Source: Rugamonas sp045984285 (GTDB taxonomy: Bacteria; Pseudomonadota; Gammaproteobacteria; Burkholderiales; Burkholderiaceae_D). From it: DNA of 64,000 bases. Positions 1 to 8,345 of the stretch are shown here, piece by piece; position 1 is the stretch's first letter; each line of letters starts with the position of its first letter. Both the position numbers and the translations under genes were made by a program. The stretch covers positions 1 to 64,000 of the forward strand of contig NZ_JBJQIK030000005.1 of the NCBI RefSeq assembly GCF_045984285.3, written 5' to 3'. Below the pieces are notes generated by a model. That model was not told where the DNA came from. It did no database searches and saw only the letters and a list, made by a program, of their open reading frames with translations.

Positions 1-47
1 CCGATGATAGTGCTGCAACCAGTGTGAAAGTAGGTTATCGTCAGGCT
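1..47 (+). rRNA. rrf: 5S ribosomal RNA, 3' end (partial)
   Basis: The first 47 bases match the 3' part of bacterial 5S rRNA: a CCGATGATAGTG block, then GTGTGAAAGTAGG, then the closing strand ATCGTCAGGCT that pairs with the missing 5' end. The gene is cut by the window edge, so an rRNA operon probably lies to the left. The exact 3' end (46 or 47) is uncertain. A strong terminator follows about ten bases later. Confidence 0.88.
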
Positions 48-56
48 GTTATACCG

Positions 57-88
57 AAAAAGCCCACCAGTGATCTGGTGGGCTTTTT
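57..88. terminator. Bidirectional intrinsic terminator
   Basis: A perfect 14-bp inverted repeat (57-70 and 75-88, loop TGAT) begins with five A and ends with five or more T, so it can end transcription in both directions. It lies between the 5S rRNA (plus) and the metallo-hydrolase gene whose stop is at 94 (minus), and probably serves both. Confidence 0.93.
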
Positions 89-93
89 TACGT

Positions 94-1347
94 TTACGCC
101 GCGTATGGCCCGGTGACGAGTTTCACCTGGTCCCGCTCATCGCGGTTGTCCGTGACAGCGACATAAAACTGCGCGCCGCCGGGAGCAACCCGCAGCACCA
201 CATGGCCATCATGGCTGCGCATGCGCTTCGTCAGCCGTCCGTTGGCCAGCAGGTTTTCCTTCATCACCGAGGTGGCGAACACGTCGCGCGGTCCTGCATA
301 CAGGCGCTGGCTGAACATGCGTTCCAGCTGCAGCATGTCCGGATGCGCGATATGCCAGGTGGGGATGACCCATACCTGCGGCGCCAGCGCACGCACCACG
401 TCCGCGCTCAAACCATCGAACATGCCATGGTGGTCCGCTGTCGCGGCGCTGACGCGGCCGGCCACGCGCGCCGCAGGGCCCAGCACATCGCGCCAGGGCA
501 GCGCGCCATCTTCCGTATAGCTGGTCAGGTCTCCGCCCGTGAAATAGCTGAAGCGGCCATAGCCAAGGCGGATCGCTGCCGAACACTGATTCTCGTTCGG
601 CCAGTCCGCGCGCGGAATCGCATCCAGCGCGGGGAACAGCTGGCGTGTGCTGTCGCCCTGTCCGGTCCAGACTTCGCCGTTCGCGGCGATGTTCCGTATC
701 TCCCACGCTCCCGGCTTGCGGGGAGCGATCTGCTTGCTGCTGCCCACCTCGAAGCGCTGAACCGGAAGCCCGGCTTGCCGGCGCGCGTTCACATAGGCCT
801 TGTAGTTGTCGAGGAAGGGAGCGGAGAACAGCGTGGGATAGCTGTAGTCCGGGAAGTCGCGGTCGATCAGCATCTTCACCGGCAGCAGTTCGGCGACATC
901 GGTGACGCCGCCGAGCCGGTATCCGCCCTGGCGCGACACGGGCGACGATGCGTTGACGTCGCCCAGGTGGTCCGGATGCAGGTGCGACACCAGTATATAG
1001 TCGATGGCCGGCGCCAGGCCTGCAGCCTGCATATGGCGGCTGATATACCGGGCGATCCACTCTCCTGGCCGGCGACTGTCACCCGGCATCGGCGCCACGG
1101 AGACATCCGTGCCGTTGAGCGAGGCGCCGGCATCGATCAGCAGGCTGCTGCCATCGGGGAGCAGCGCGAAGGTGGCGTTGCCGCGGCCCGTAGCGATGTG
1201 GTGGATATCGAGGCAGCCTGGCTGCCAGCGCGACAGCGCGAGGCCGGCGCGGTCGGGCAATGCCGCGTCGCGTGCACGGCCAAGGGGGACCATGGCTGCC
1301 AGTGCGGCGCCGAGCAGGATGCGGCGGCGGAGCGGAGAGGCCGTCAT
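94..1347 (-). CDS. Exported metallo-beta-lactamase-fold hydrolase
   Basis: 417 residues. The N-terminus has an RRR motif and a hydrophobic stretch (about residues 7-22), consistent with export, possibly by Tat. An IDAG motif (71-74) and a HLHPDH motif (122-127) are the zinc-binding signature of the metallo-beta-lactamase fold; a SADVV/HIAHP region lies further on. The family holds many hydrolases (lactamases, ComEC-type DNases, phosphodiesterases) and the substrate cannot be told here. The start was chosen at the ATG overlapping the TGA of the TonB receptor gene by one base (TGATG); a longer frame upstream would overlap that receptor in another frame. The tight coupling suggests co-expression with the receptor and perhaps action on its ligand, which is inference. 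Confidence 0.8.
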   Translation of the reverse strand: MTASPLRRRILLGAALAAMVPLGRARDAALPDRAGLALSRWQPGCLDIHHIATGRGNATFALLPDGSSLLIDAGASLNGTDVSVAPMPGDSRRPGEWIARYISRHMQAAGLAPAIDYILVSHLHPDHLGDVNASSPVSRQGGYRLGGVTDVAELLPVKMLIDRDFPDYSYPTLFSAPFLDNYKAYVNARRQAGLPVQRFEVGSSKQIAPRKPGAWEIRNIAANGEVWTGQGDSTRQLFPALDAIPRADWPNENQCSAAIRLGYGRFSYFTGGDLTSYTEDGALPWRDVLGPAARVAGRVSAATADHHGMFDGLSADVVRALAPQVWVIPTWHIAHPDMLQLERMFSQRLYAGPRDVFATSVMKENLLANGRLTKRMRSHDGHVVLRVAPGGAQFYVAVTDNRDERDQVKLVTGPYAA

Positions 1348-3707
1348 CAGTAGCGCGCCGTCAAGGTGAGGCCGAAGGTGCGCGGTTCGCCGGCGTAGCG
1401 GGCCCGCACCACCTGGGTGGAGCGCGTGAGATAGTACAGCGTGTCGTTCGCGTTCTTCACCCATGCCACCAGGCGCAGGCTGCGGTCCGGCGATTCCACG
1501 CCCATGCTCAGATTGGCGAGGCCGAAGCCCGGCAGCTGCAGATTGGGGTCATTGGCGGCGCCGGTGTTGTAGCTATCCTTGCGCGAATAGCTGGCGGCGC
1601 CCACCACATAGCCGAACGATACCGGCACGCTCAGGTTGGCGGCGGCCGAGTACTGGTTGCGCGGCGCATTCGACAGCGGGTTGCCGCTGTTGTTGACGGT
1701 GCCGACGGCAAAGCGTTCGTAGATGCCGTCCAGATGGCTGTAGCTGCCCGAGAGATCGAGCCAGGGCGCCACTTTCCAGGCCAGTTCCAGTTCGCTGCCG
1801 TCTACTTTGGCCTTGCCAGCGTTGACGATGGTGAGGATACCGGTCAGGGTATTGTTGACCAGCTCCTGCTTGTCGCGGTACTTCATGCGGAACACCGAGG
1901 CGTTCAGGCGCACACGGTTGTTCAGCCATTGCGATTTCAAGCCGAGCTCGAAGTTGTTGACCGTCTCCGGATCGAAAGGCATGCGGAAGGCGGCGGCGCT
2001 GCTGGCGTCCGCGTTGTAGCCACCGGATGTGAAGCCGCGCGTGGCGCTGAGGTAAGCCAAGAGGGCAGGACGCGGTGTCCAGCTCAGCACCGCACGCGGC
2101 GTGGTTTCGGTCCAGCTGTTCTTCAGGCCCTCAACGGCAAAGCTGGCGGCCGGCCGCAGCGCGTCGGTGCGCCTCAGGTAAGCGGTCTTGGTGTCGCGCG
2201 TGTAGCGTGCGCCGAGCGTCAGGTCGAGCGCTGCGGGCAAGTGAACGACGCCATCGAGGAAGACGGCGTAGCTGCGGCTGTCGACTGTCTGTTCGGCCAG
2301 CGTTGAACTGGCGAGCGCACCGGTGCGCGCGGCGAGTCCTTTCGTGGCAAGCTGGCGGTCGCCGCTTTCGTTGGCGAAATAGAGGCCCGCGACGAAATCG
2401 CCGCCTGACCATTTCGGGCTGGCGTAGCGCAGTTCCTGCGACAGGCTGCGGATCTGGTCCGCGTCCCGTGTGATGCTCTGGCTTCCGCTGCTGAGGAAAG
2501 CGTAGTTCGCACCGACGCCGGAATAGTCTTCTCCCGATTGCGACTTGCGGTAAGCCGTGATGGAACTGAGCTCGCCCTGCGGCATGCGCCATGCCAGCTT
2601 GGCCGAGGCGCCCGCAATGATACGGGCGAAGCGCTGTTCGACGCCGACTTCCGAGGTGCGCACATTACCGTCGTCGCCCAGCGTATCGGAGGACAGGGTG
2701 CGTCCGCCGTTACGGTCATCGGCATAGTCGGCGCCAAAGGTTGCGGTGAGCGCGGGCGTCAGCCGGAACAGGGCCTGGGCGCGCATATTTTCGCTGTCGA
2801 TGTCATCCTGTTCGCGGCCGGTCAGGCGGTCCATGCCCAGGCCATCGCGGCGGCGCGAGGAGGCGGATATCTTCATTGCGGCATTCTCGCCCAGCGGAAT
2901 ATTGAGCATGCCCTTGAGCTGCTTCTCACCATGATTGCCTACCGTGGCTTCCGCTTCCGCCTCGCGCTGTTCCGGGTTCGGCTGGCGTGTGTTGATGACG
3001 ATGGCGCCGCCGGTCACGTTACGTCCGAACAGCGTGCCTTGCGGCCCTTTCAGTACGGCGATGGATTCGAGGTCGAACAGCTCGAAACTGGCTGCGCTGT
3101 TGCGGGGAATGAAGACGTCATCCACCACGATGCCGACCGGCTTGTTCACACCAATCTGCGAGAAGGTATTGCTGATGCCGCGGATCGCAATGGTAGGACT
3201 GGCCTGGCTGAAGGCCGATACCAGCAGCCCGGGCGTGAGGCGCGCCACATCCTGCAGGCTCTGGATGCGGTGCGTGTCCAGTGTTTTCGCCGACAGCGCC
3301 GTCATTGAAATCGGCACCGCCTGCGAGGATTGCACGCGCTTCTGCGCCGTCACTGTGACCGTGGTCAGTTGCGTTTCATCGTCCTTGGGCAGGGTTGCTG
3401 CGGAGGGCAGGGCGGATTGGCGAAAGATGACGACGGCGCCGCCGCCGTCACGCCTCACTTCCAGTCCGCTGCCCGCCAGCAGGGCGGCAAGGGCCTGCTC
3501 CGGCGTCTGCGCGCCGCGTACGCCGGCGCTTTGTTTGTTGCGCACATCGTCCGCGCTGTACAGGAGCTGCACACCGGTTTGCGCGGCGTACTGGTCGAGT
3601 GCCGTTTTCAGCTCCCCGGCTGGGATATCGAGGCCGCGCGTCTGGGCCTGGGCCATTGCGCAGACAGCCATGGCGCACAAGGCGCCGGTCAGTTTTGGAT
3701 GAGCCAT
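1347..3707 (-). CDS. TonB-dependent receptor with STN signalling domain
   Basis: 786 residues. A signal peptide (about 1-21) is followed by an STN domain (about 25-97, starting LDIPAGELKTALDQYA), the periplasmic part that FecA-type transducers use to contact a FecR anti-sigma factor. The plug domain (about 110-225) carries the usual LKGPQGTLFGRN motif, and the rest is the 22-strand barrel ending in an aromatic LTLTARY. It is expected in the outer membrane, taking up a ligand such as a siderophore with TonB energy and signalling that ligand is present. The sigma factor and fecR genes lie directly upstream with a 76-base gap, the classic cell-surface signalling arrangement. A GAGGAAG ribosome site precedes the ATG. 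The substrate is unknown. Confidence 0.9.
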   Translation of the reverse strand: MAHPKLTGALCAMAVCAMAQAQTRGLDIPAGELKTALDQYAAQTGVQLLYSADDVRNKQSAGVRGAQTPEQALAALLAGSGLEVRRDGGGAVVIFRQSALPSAATLPKDDETQLTTVTVTAQKRVQSSQAVPISMTALSAKTLDTHRIQSLQDVARLTPGLLVSAFSQASPTIAIRGISNTFSQIGVNKPVGIVVDDVFIPRNSAASFELFDLESIAVLKGPQGTLFGRNVTGGAIVINTRQPNPEQREAEAEATVGNHGEKQLKGMLNIPLGENAAMKISASSRRRDGLGMDRLTGREQDDIDSENMRAQALFRLTPALTATFGADYADDRNGGRTLSSDTLGDDGNVRTSEVGVEQRFARIIAGASAKLAWRMPQGELSSITAYRKSQSGEDYSGVGANYAFLSSGSQSITRDADQIRSLSQELRYASPKWSGGDFVAGLYFANESGDRQLATKGLAARTGALASSTLAEQTVDSRSYAVFLDGVVHLPAALDLTLGARYTRDTKTAYLRRTDALRPAASFAVEGLKNSWTETTPRAVLSWTPRPALLAYLSATRGFTSGGYNADASSAAAFRMPFDPETVNNFELGLKSQWLNNRVRLNASVFRMKYRDKQELVNNTLTGILTIVNAGKAKVDGSELELAWKVAPWLDLSGSYSHLDGIYERFAVGTVNNSGNPLSNAPRNQYSAAANLSVPVSFGYVVGAASYSRKDSYNTGAANDPNLQLPGFGLANLSMGVESPDRSLRLVAWVKNANDTLYYLTRSTQVVRARYAGEPRTFGLTLTARY

Positions 3708-3780
3708 TCTTGTTCTTCCTCAGTGTGCAGGTGGTGGGTACTACCTGCTGAGACGAAGCCGGAAGAAAAATCCGGAATGC

Positions 3781-4704
3781 CTATCGCGAAATCGTAATCT
3801 GGTCAGCGCCCATGGTGGCGTGCAGGCCGAAGCCCTGCTCCAGCAGCCGCGCGAAGCCTTCCACGTTGCCGGGAGCGAAACTGCCGCCGATCACCATGCG
3901 CGCGGCGGCGGGATCGGCAATCACCAGCTTGCGCCGGTTGTAGCGGTTGAATTCCTCGGCGGCCTGGCCCAGCGTCATCTGGTCCAGCACCAGGCGGCCT
4001 TCGCGCCAGCCAAGCTGGTTTTCGGTGCGCGCTGAACTCAGCTGGCTGACGACGATGCGGCCTTCGGTGGCGGAAACGGCGCCGTTCGGCGTGAGCACCA
4101 GCTCCTTGCCCGCCTGGCTTACCCGCACGCGGCCCTCCGCCACGAGGACGCGGGTGCGTTCGCCGTCGCGCCGCACCGAAAAGCGTGTGCCAAGTACGGT
4201 AATTTTGGTGCCGCCGGCATCGATCACGAAAGGCCTGTTCTTGTCGTGTGCGACATCGAAGTAGGCTTCGCCGCTGTCCAGCCACACGTGGCGGGTTTCG
4301 CCTGCGATGGCCGTGCGCAGCTTTGTGTCGGTGTTGAGCGTGAGGCGGGAGCCGTCGCTGAGGGCGATGATGCGGTTTTCGCCGATGGCCGTGGCATAGT
4401 GCTGCGCGGGATCGCGCTTTCCCTCCAGCGCGAACATCAGCCCAAGCGCGGCAACCAGCACGAAGCCGGCAGCAATGCGCCATGTTGAAAAGCGGGGCAG
4501 CGGGCGCCGGGAGGCAGGCGCGCCATGCTGCAACTGATCCGCGCGTTCCCACACGCTGGCGAGCCGCAGCCAGGCGATGCGGTGCGCGGTCGAGGCATTC
4601 AGCCAGGCGTCGAATGCCTGCTGCTGCGTTTCGTCCCATTGCCCGCTGTCGCGCCGCGCAAGCCAGCCCGCTGCTTCGCTCTCGATACGCTCGGCGCCGC
4701 TCAT
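3781..4704 (-). CDS. fecR: FecR-family anti-sigma regulator
   Basis: 307 residues. It has an N-terminal cytoplasmic DUF4880-like domain (about 9-55, with EAAGWLARRDSGQW and AWLNAS motifs), one membrane segment (about 74-94), a periplasmic FecR domain (about 105-200, with the typical LSDGSRLTLN and LDSGEAYFDV strings) and a C-terminal DUF4974-like domain. FecR proteins hold their ECF sigma factor at the membrane and release or activate it on a signal from the TonB receptor. The ATG overlaps the sigma-factor stop by four bases, so translation is probably coupled. The receptor it would sense is encoded immediately downstream. Confidence 0.92.
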   Translation of the reverse strand: MSGAERIESEAAGWLARRDSGQWDETQQQAFDAWLNASTAHRIAWLRLASVWERADQLQHGAPASRRPLPRFSTWRIAAGFVLVAALGLMFALEGKRDPAQHYATAIGENRIIALSDGSRLTLNTDTKLRTAIAGETRHVWLDSGEAYFDVAHDKNRPFVIDAGGTKITVLGTRFSVRRDGERTRVLVAEGRVRVSQAGKELVLTPNGAVSATEGRIVVSQLSSARTENQLGWREGRLVLDQMTLGQAAEEFNRYNRRKLVIADPAAARMVIGGSFAPGNVEGFARLLEQGFGLHATMGADQITISR

Positions 4705-5270
4705 TTCGCACCGCCTTTGCGCTGCAGGCGCGCGCCGAACTTCGCCACGCCCTCCGTTACGCCTTTCAGCAGCATCGCATCGGCAAGTGCGCGCATGCCC
4801 TTCGCAATCTGTTTCTCCACGGTGTCTTCCTGTATTCCCATGTGCGCCGCAACTTCGCGCTGCGACATGCCATCTATTTTTCTGAGTTGAACCACTTCGC
4901 GGCAGCGCGCCGGCAGCTCGTCCAGTGCGTCCTGCAGCAGCTGGAGTTCCGAGCGGCCGCTCGCATGGCGTTCCGGCGAGAGATCGTCCGCCACCAGTTC
5001 CGACACTTCCAGGTCCGACCAGGTCTCGATGGAGACGATCTGTGCGCGGCGGGCGCGGTCGATCAGCAGGTTGCGCGCCGTCGCGAACAGGAAGGGCGAT
5101 ACTGCGTCCGGCAAGCCCTTGCGGGCCGCTTCATACAGGCGCACGTAGACTTCCTGCCGCAAGTCAGGCAATTCCGTTGCGTCGCGCCAGTTTCGCCGCA
5201 GGTAGCGCATCAAGGCGCCTTCGAGCGGCAACACTTCGCGCACGAACCAGTCGTCAAGGTCGGTCGGCAT
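4701..5270 (-). CDS. ECF RNA polymerase sigma factor, FecI-like
   Basis: 189 residues. Region 2 is recognisable from LPDLRQEVYVRLYEAA through FATARNLLIDRARR, and region 4 from LPARCREVVQLRKIDGMSQ with a helix-turn-helix in REVAAHMGIQEDTVEKQ. The start MPTDLDDW was chosen because residues before it in the longer frame (SLSVYIIID) look like upstream DNA rather than a sigma-factor N-terminus. It should direct RNA polymerase to the promoter of the receptor operon under FecR control. It is the first gene of the four-gene minus-strand unit running to position 94. The 139 bases up to the divergent DUF2868 gene hold the promoters of both units; none could be assigned firmly. Confidence 0.9.
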   Translation of the reverse strand: MPTDLDDWFVREVLPLEGALMRYLRRNWRDATELPDLRQEVYVRLYEAARKGLPDAVSPFLFATARNLLIDRARRAQIVSIETWSDLEVSELVADDLSPERHASGRSELQLLQDALDELPARCREVVQLRKIDGMSQREVAAHMGIQEDTVEKQIAKGMRALADAMLLKGVTEGVAKFGARLQRKGGAK

Positions 5271-5409
5271 GATGTCTATGATGATATAGACGGATAAGGA
5301 AAGAAAATCCGCCATTCACCTTAGCATGCTTCTGTGACCGCACTGTGAAAGCGCCGCGCCGCCCTGGGCTGAGTGCTTGTACAATGTTGTCAAAAGAGGA
5401 AGGGAAGGC

Positions 5410-6813
5410 ATGAACGAGCAAGTGGCGAGAGACATTGTGCTGGTGCGGGCCATCGAAACCGCGGACCAGAAGCGCGAGATCCTGAGCGAGGACGACCGCA
5501 CGTATGCAAACCGCACCGCGCGCGAACTGGCGCAGTGGCAGGCTTCCGAAACCGGCGGCGCCGCGACGCATGCGCATTTCCTGCAGCAGCGCGCGGAACA
5601 GATCATCCGCAAGCTTGCGCAGCGCCACGCCGCCTTCGCGGCGTTTGCCCGGCGCGGCACCGGGCTGCATGGCCTGGGCTGGGCATTGCCGCTGCTGGCC
5701 TTGCTGCTGGGCGCGGGCCTGGACCGCATTACCGATCCGCACCGGGTAGACCTGTTGTCGGCGCCGCTGCTTGCCATCATCGGCTGGAATCTGCTGGTGT
5801 ACCTTGTGATGCTGGTGTGGCTGTGCATTCCGCGCGCGGGCACCACGAAAGCGCGCGCTGCCTGGATACGCCGCCTGTCGGCAGGCAAGGCGGCCATGCC
5901 GCGCAAGATGCCGCATGCCCTGTCATCGGGCCTGTTCTCCTTCATGGCCGACTGGGCGCAGCTCAGCGCTCCGCTCTATGCGGCGCGCCTGAGCCGCACC
6001 ATACACCTGAGCGCCGCCATGTTCGCGCTGGGGGCAGCCATTTCTCTCTATGTGCGCGGCCTGATGGCGCAGTACGCGGCGGGCTGGGAAAGCACCTTCC
6101 TCAGTGCCGTGCAAGTGCACCAGCTGCTGTCGCTGCTATTCTGGCCTGCTACGCACCTGCTTCAGCTGCCCGGCTTCACGCTGAACGAGGTGGCGGCGCT
6201 GCATTACAGTGCGGCGCCGGCCGCGGCGGGCGGCGCCCGCTGGGTGCACCTGTACGCGGCCACGCTTGCGCTGCTGGTGATCGTGCCGCGCCTTGTTCTG
6301 GCAGGGCTTTCCGCGCTGCGCGCCGGCTGGCTGGCGCGGCGCTTCCCGCTCGATCTGGACCAGCCTTACTTCCGCCAGCTCAGCGACGCGGCGGGCGGCG
6401 AGCCGGGTGTGCTGCGTGTGCAGCCCTACAGCTTCACTATCGATGAGGCGCGCGCGAAAGGCCTTGCCGGCGTGGCTGCTTCCCTGCTGGGCGACAGGGC
6501 GCGCCTGCAGCTGCTGCCTTCGCTGGCCTACGGCGCGGAGCTGCCGGCGCAGGGCGAAGGGTCGACGCTGACCGCGGCGCTGTTCAGCCTTGCTTCCACG
6601 CCGGAGAAGGAGAACCATGGCGCCTTCATCGAGCAGCTGCTGCGCGCCAGCGGCGGTGCGGCGGTATTGCTGATCGACGAGTCACCCTTTGCCGAACGGG
6701 CCGCCGATGCACAGCGCCTGAGGCAGCGCGTGGAACTGTGGCGGGAATTCTGCATCTTCCACGGCAAGGAGCCCCAGATCGTGAACCTGCTGCCACAGGA
6801 GGTGGCGCCATGA
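5410..6813 (+). CDS. DUF2868 family membrane protein
   Basis: 467 residues, unknown function. About 80 charged N-terminal residues are followed by hydrophobic segments near 86-104 and 115-140, another near 200-220 and one near 285-305, so it is probably an inner-membrane protein. The C-terminal third is soluble, with an LLIDESPFAERAAD motif. The start was placed at MNEQVARD after a GAGGAAGGGA ribosome site rather than the 11-residue longer frame. It overlaps the following GTPase-like gene by four bases (ATGA); this DUF2868-DUF3482 pairing is recurrent in Burkholderiales, so the two products probably act together. A TACAAT -10-like box lies at 5380-5385. Confidence 0.8.
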   Translation: MNEQVARDIVLVRAIETADQKREILSEDDRTYANRTARELAQWQASETGGAATHAHFLQQRAEQIIRKLAQRHAAFAAFARRGTGLHGLGWALPLLALLLGAGLDRITDPHRVDLLSAPLLAIIGWNLLVYLVMLVWLCIPRAGTTKARAAWIRRLSAGKAAMPRKMPHALSSGLFSFMADWAQLSAPLYAARLSRTIHLSAAMFALGAAISLYVRGLMAQYAAGWESTFLSAVQVHQLLSLLFWPATHLLQLPGFTLNEVAALHYSAAPAAAGGARWVHLYAATLALLVIVPRLVLAGLSALRAGWLARRFPLDLDQPYFRQLSDAAGGEPGVLRVQPYSFTIDEARAKGLAGVAASLLGDRARLQLLPSLAYGAELPAQGEGSTLTAALFSLASTPEKENHGAFIEQLLRASGGAAVLLIDESPFAERAADAQRLRQRVELWREFCIFHGKEPQIVNLLPQEVAP

Positions 6814-8276
6814 ACCAGTCCGTGCAGCTTGCGCTGATCTCGCACACCAATAACGGCAAGACGACGCTGGCGCGCACGCTGCTCGGCGCCGATGTGGGCG
6901 AGGTGCGCGATGCCGCCCACGTTACCGTGTTCTCCGAAGCGCATACCCTGCTCAGTACCGGGCAGGGCGATGCGCTCCTGCTATGGGATACGCCGGGCTT
7001 CGGCGATTCCGTGCGGCTGATGAAACGCCTGTCCATGGCCAGCAATCCGATCGGCTGGTTCCTGCGCGAAGTGCTGGACCGCTACCGCGACCGTCCGTTC
7101 TGGCTTAGCCAGCAAGCCTTGCGCGCGGCGCGAGACGCGGCCGATGTGGTGCTCTACCTGGTCAATTCGGCGGAGCCGCCGGAAGATGCGGGCTACCTGC
7201 CGTCCGAGATGAATATCCTGGCCTGGCTCGGCAAACCGGTGATTGTGCTGCTGAACCAGATGGGCCCACCGCGCCCGGCTGCGGAGGAGATGGCGGAACA
7301 GGCGCGCTGGAAGCAGCATATGCGGCAGTATCCCGTGGTGCGCGACGTGCTGGCACTGGATGCCTTCGCGCGCTGCTGGGTTCACGAACAGGTGTTCTAC
7401 GATGCCGTGGGCGCCGTGCTGCCGGAAGACCGGCGCGAAACCTACGCCCGGCTGCTGGCGCAGTGGGAGGCCAATAATGCGCAGCGCTTCCGGCAGTCGA
7501 TGGCGCTGCTGGCGCAGCAGCTGGCCGATGCCGCGCGTGACCGGCAATTGGTGGAAACCGGCCAGCAAGGCATGCTGTCCTCGGCCCTGAAGCTGGTTGG
7601 CATCGGCAAGGGTGATGAGCGCAAGCGCCAGGAACGGGCCATGAACACGCTGGTGGCGCGCCTCAATCTCTCGATCGGCCAGGCGACGGTGGGCCTGCTG
7701 TCCCTGCACCGGCTCGACGCGAGCGAAGCGAGCCGCATCAATGCCCGGGTGAGCAATAACTTCGTGGTCAAGGCGCCGGTGGAGAAGGGGCAGGCAGCGC
7801 TGCTGGGCGCCATCGTCTCCGGTGCCGCAACAGGGCTCTCGGCAGACCTGGCGGCGGGTGGACTGACGCTGGGTACGGGCGCGCTGCTGGGCGGCGTGAT
7901 CGGCGCGCTGACCTTCGCCGGCGCCGCCTGGGGCTTCAATGCCAGCACCGACCGCCATCACCCCGTGATTACGCTGTCCGATGAATTCCTGCGTACCCTT
8001 CTGGTGACGAATGTGCTGCGCTATCTCGCCGTGGCCCATTTCGGCCGGGGGCGCGGCAACTTTGTGGAAAGCGAAGCCCCGGCCTTCTGGCAGGACGAAG
8101 TGGAGCAGGCGGTTGCGCTGCGCGAGGATGAGGTGCGCGAGCTGTGGCCGGCCTTGCGCCAGCAGGACGAAGCCGATATCTCGCGGGTGGACCAGCTGCT
8201 GGCCGGGATTGCCGGCCAGGTGCTGGCGCGGCTCTACCCCGGCAGCAGAATGGCAGGATCAGGCAAGGCTTCGTAA
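6810..8276 (+). CDS. DUF3482-type GTPase-like membrane protein
   Basis: 488 residues. The N-terminal G domain has a P-loop SHTNNGKT (residues 11-18, first Gly replaced by Ser), a G3-like WDTPGFGDS and a G4-position LLNQMG instead of the usual NKxD. The middle is alpha-helical, and a glycine/alanine-rich hydrophobic pair near residues 325-380 (GAIVSGAATGLSADLAAGG, then LLGGVIGALTFAGAAWGF) could insert in a membrane. This layout resembles membrane-remodelling or stress GTPases, but the altered G4 motif makes guanine specificity uncertain. The start MNQSVQ overlaps the stop of the DUF2868 gene. Function is not known; the pair is treated as one module. Confidence 0.8.
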   Translation: MNQSVQLALISHTNNGKTTLARTLLGADVGEVRDAAHVTVFSEAHTLLSTGQGDALLLWDTPGFGDSVRLMKRLSMASNPIGWFLREVLDRYRDRPFWLSQQALRAARDAADVVLYLVNSAEPPEDAGYLPSEMNILAWLGKPVIVLLNQMGPPRPAAEEMAEQARWKQHMRQYPVVRDVLALDAFARCWVHEQVFYDAVGAVLPEDRRETYARLLAQWEANNAQRFRQSMALLAQQLADAARDRQLVETGQQGMLSSALKLVGIGKGDERKRQERAMNTLVARLNLSIGQATVGLLSLHRLDASEASRINARVSNNFVVKAPVEKGQAALLGAIVSGAATGLSADLAAGGLTLGTGALLGGVIGALTFAGAAWGFNASTDRHHPVITLSDEFLRTLLVTNVLRYLAVAHFGRGRGNFVESEAPAFWQDEVEQAVALREDEVRELWPALRQQDEADISRVDQLLAGIAGQVLARLYPGSRMAGSGKAS

Positions 8277-8345
8277 GTATCGGTCTACCTCCCCATGCGC
8301 CGTACGGCCTATGATGAATTCATGGTTCATCAAAGGAGAGCAGGC

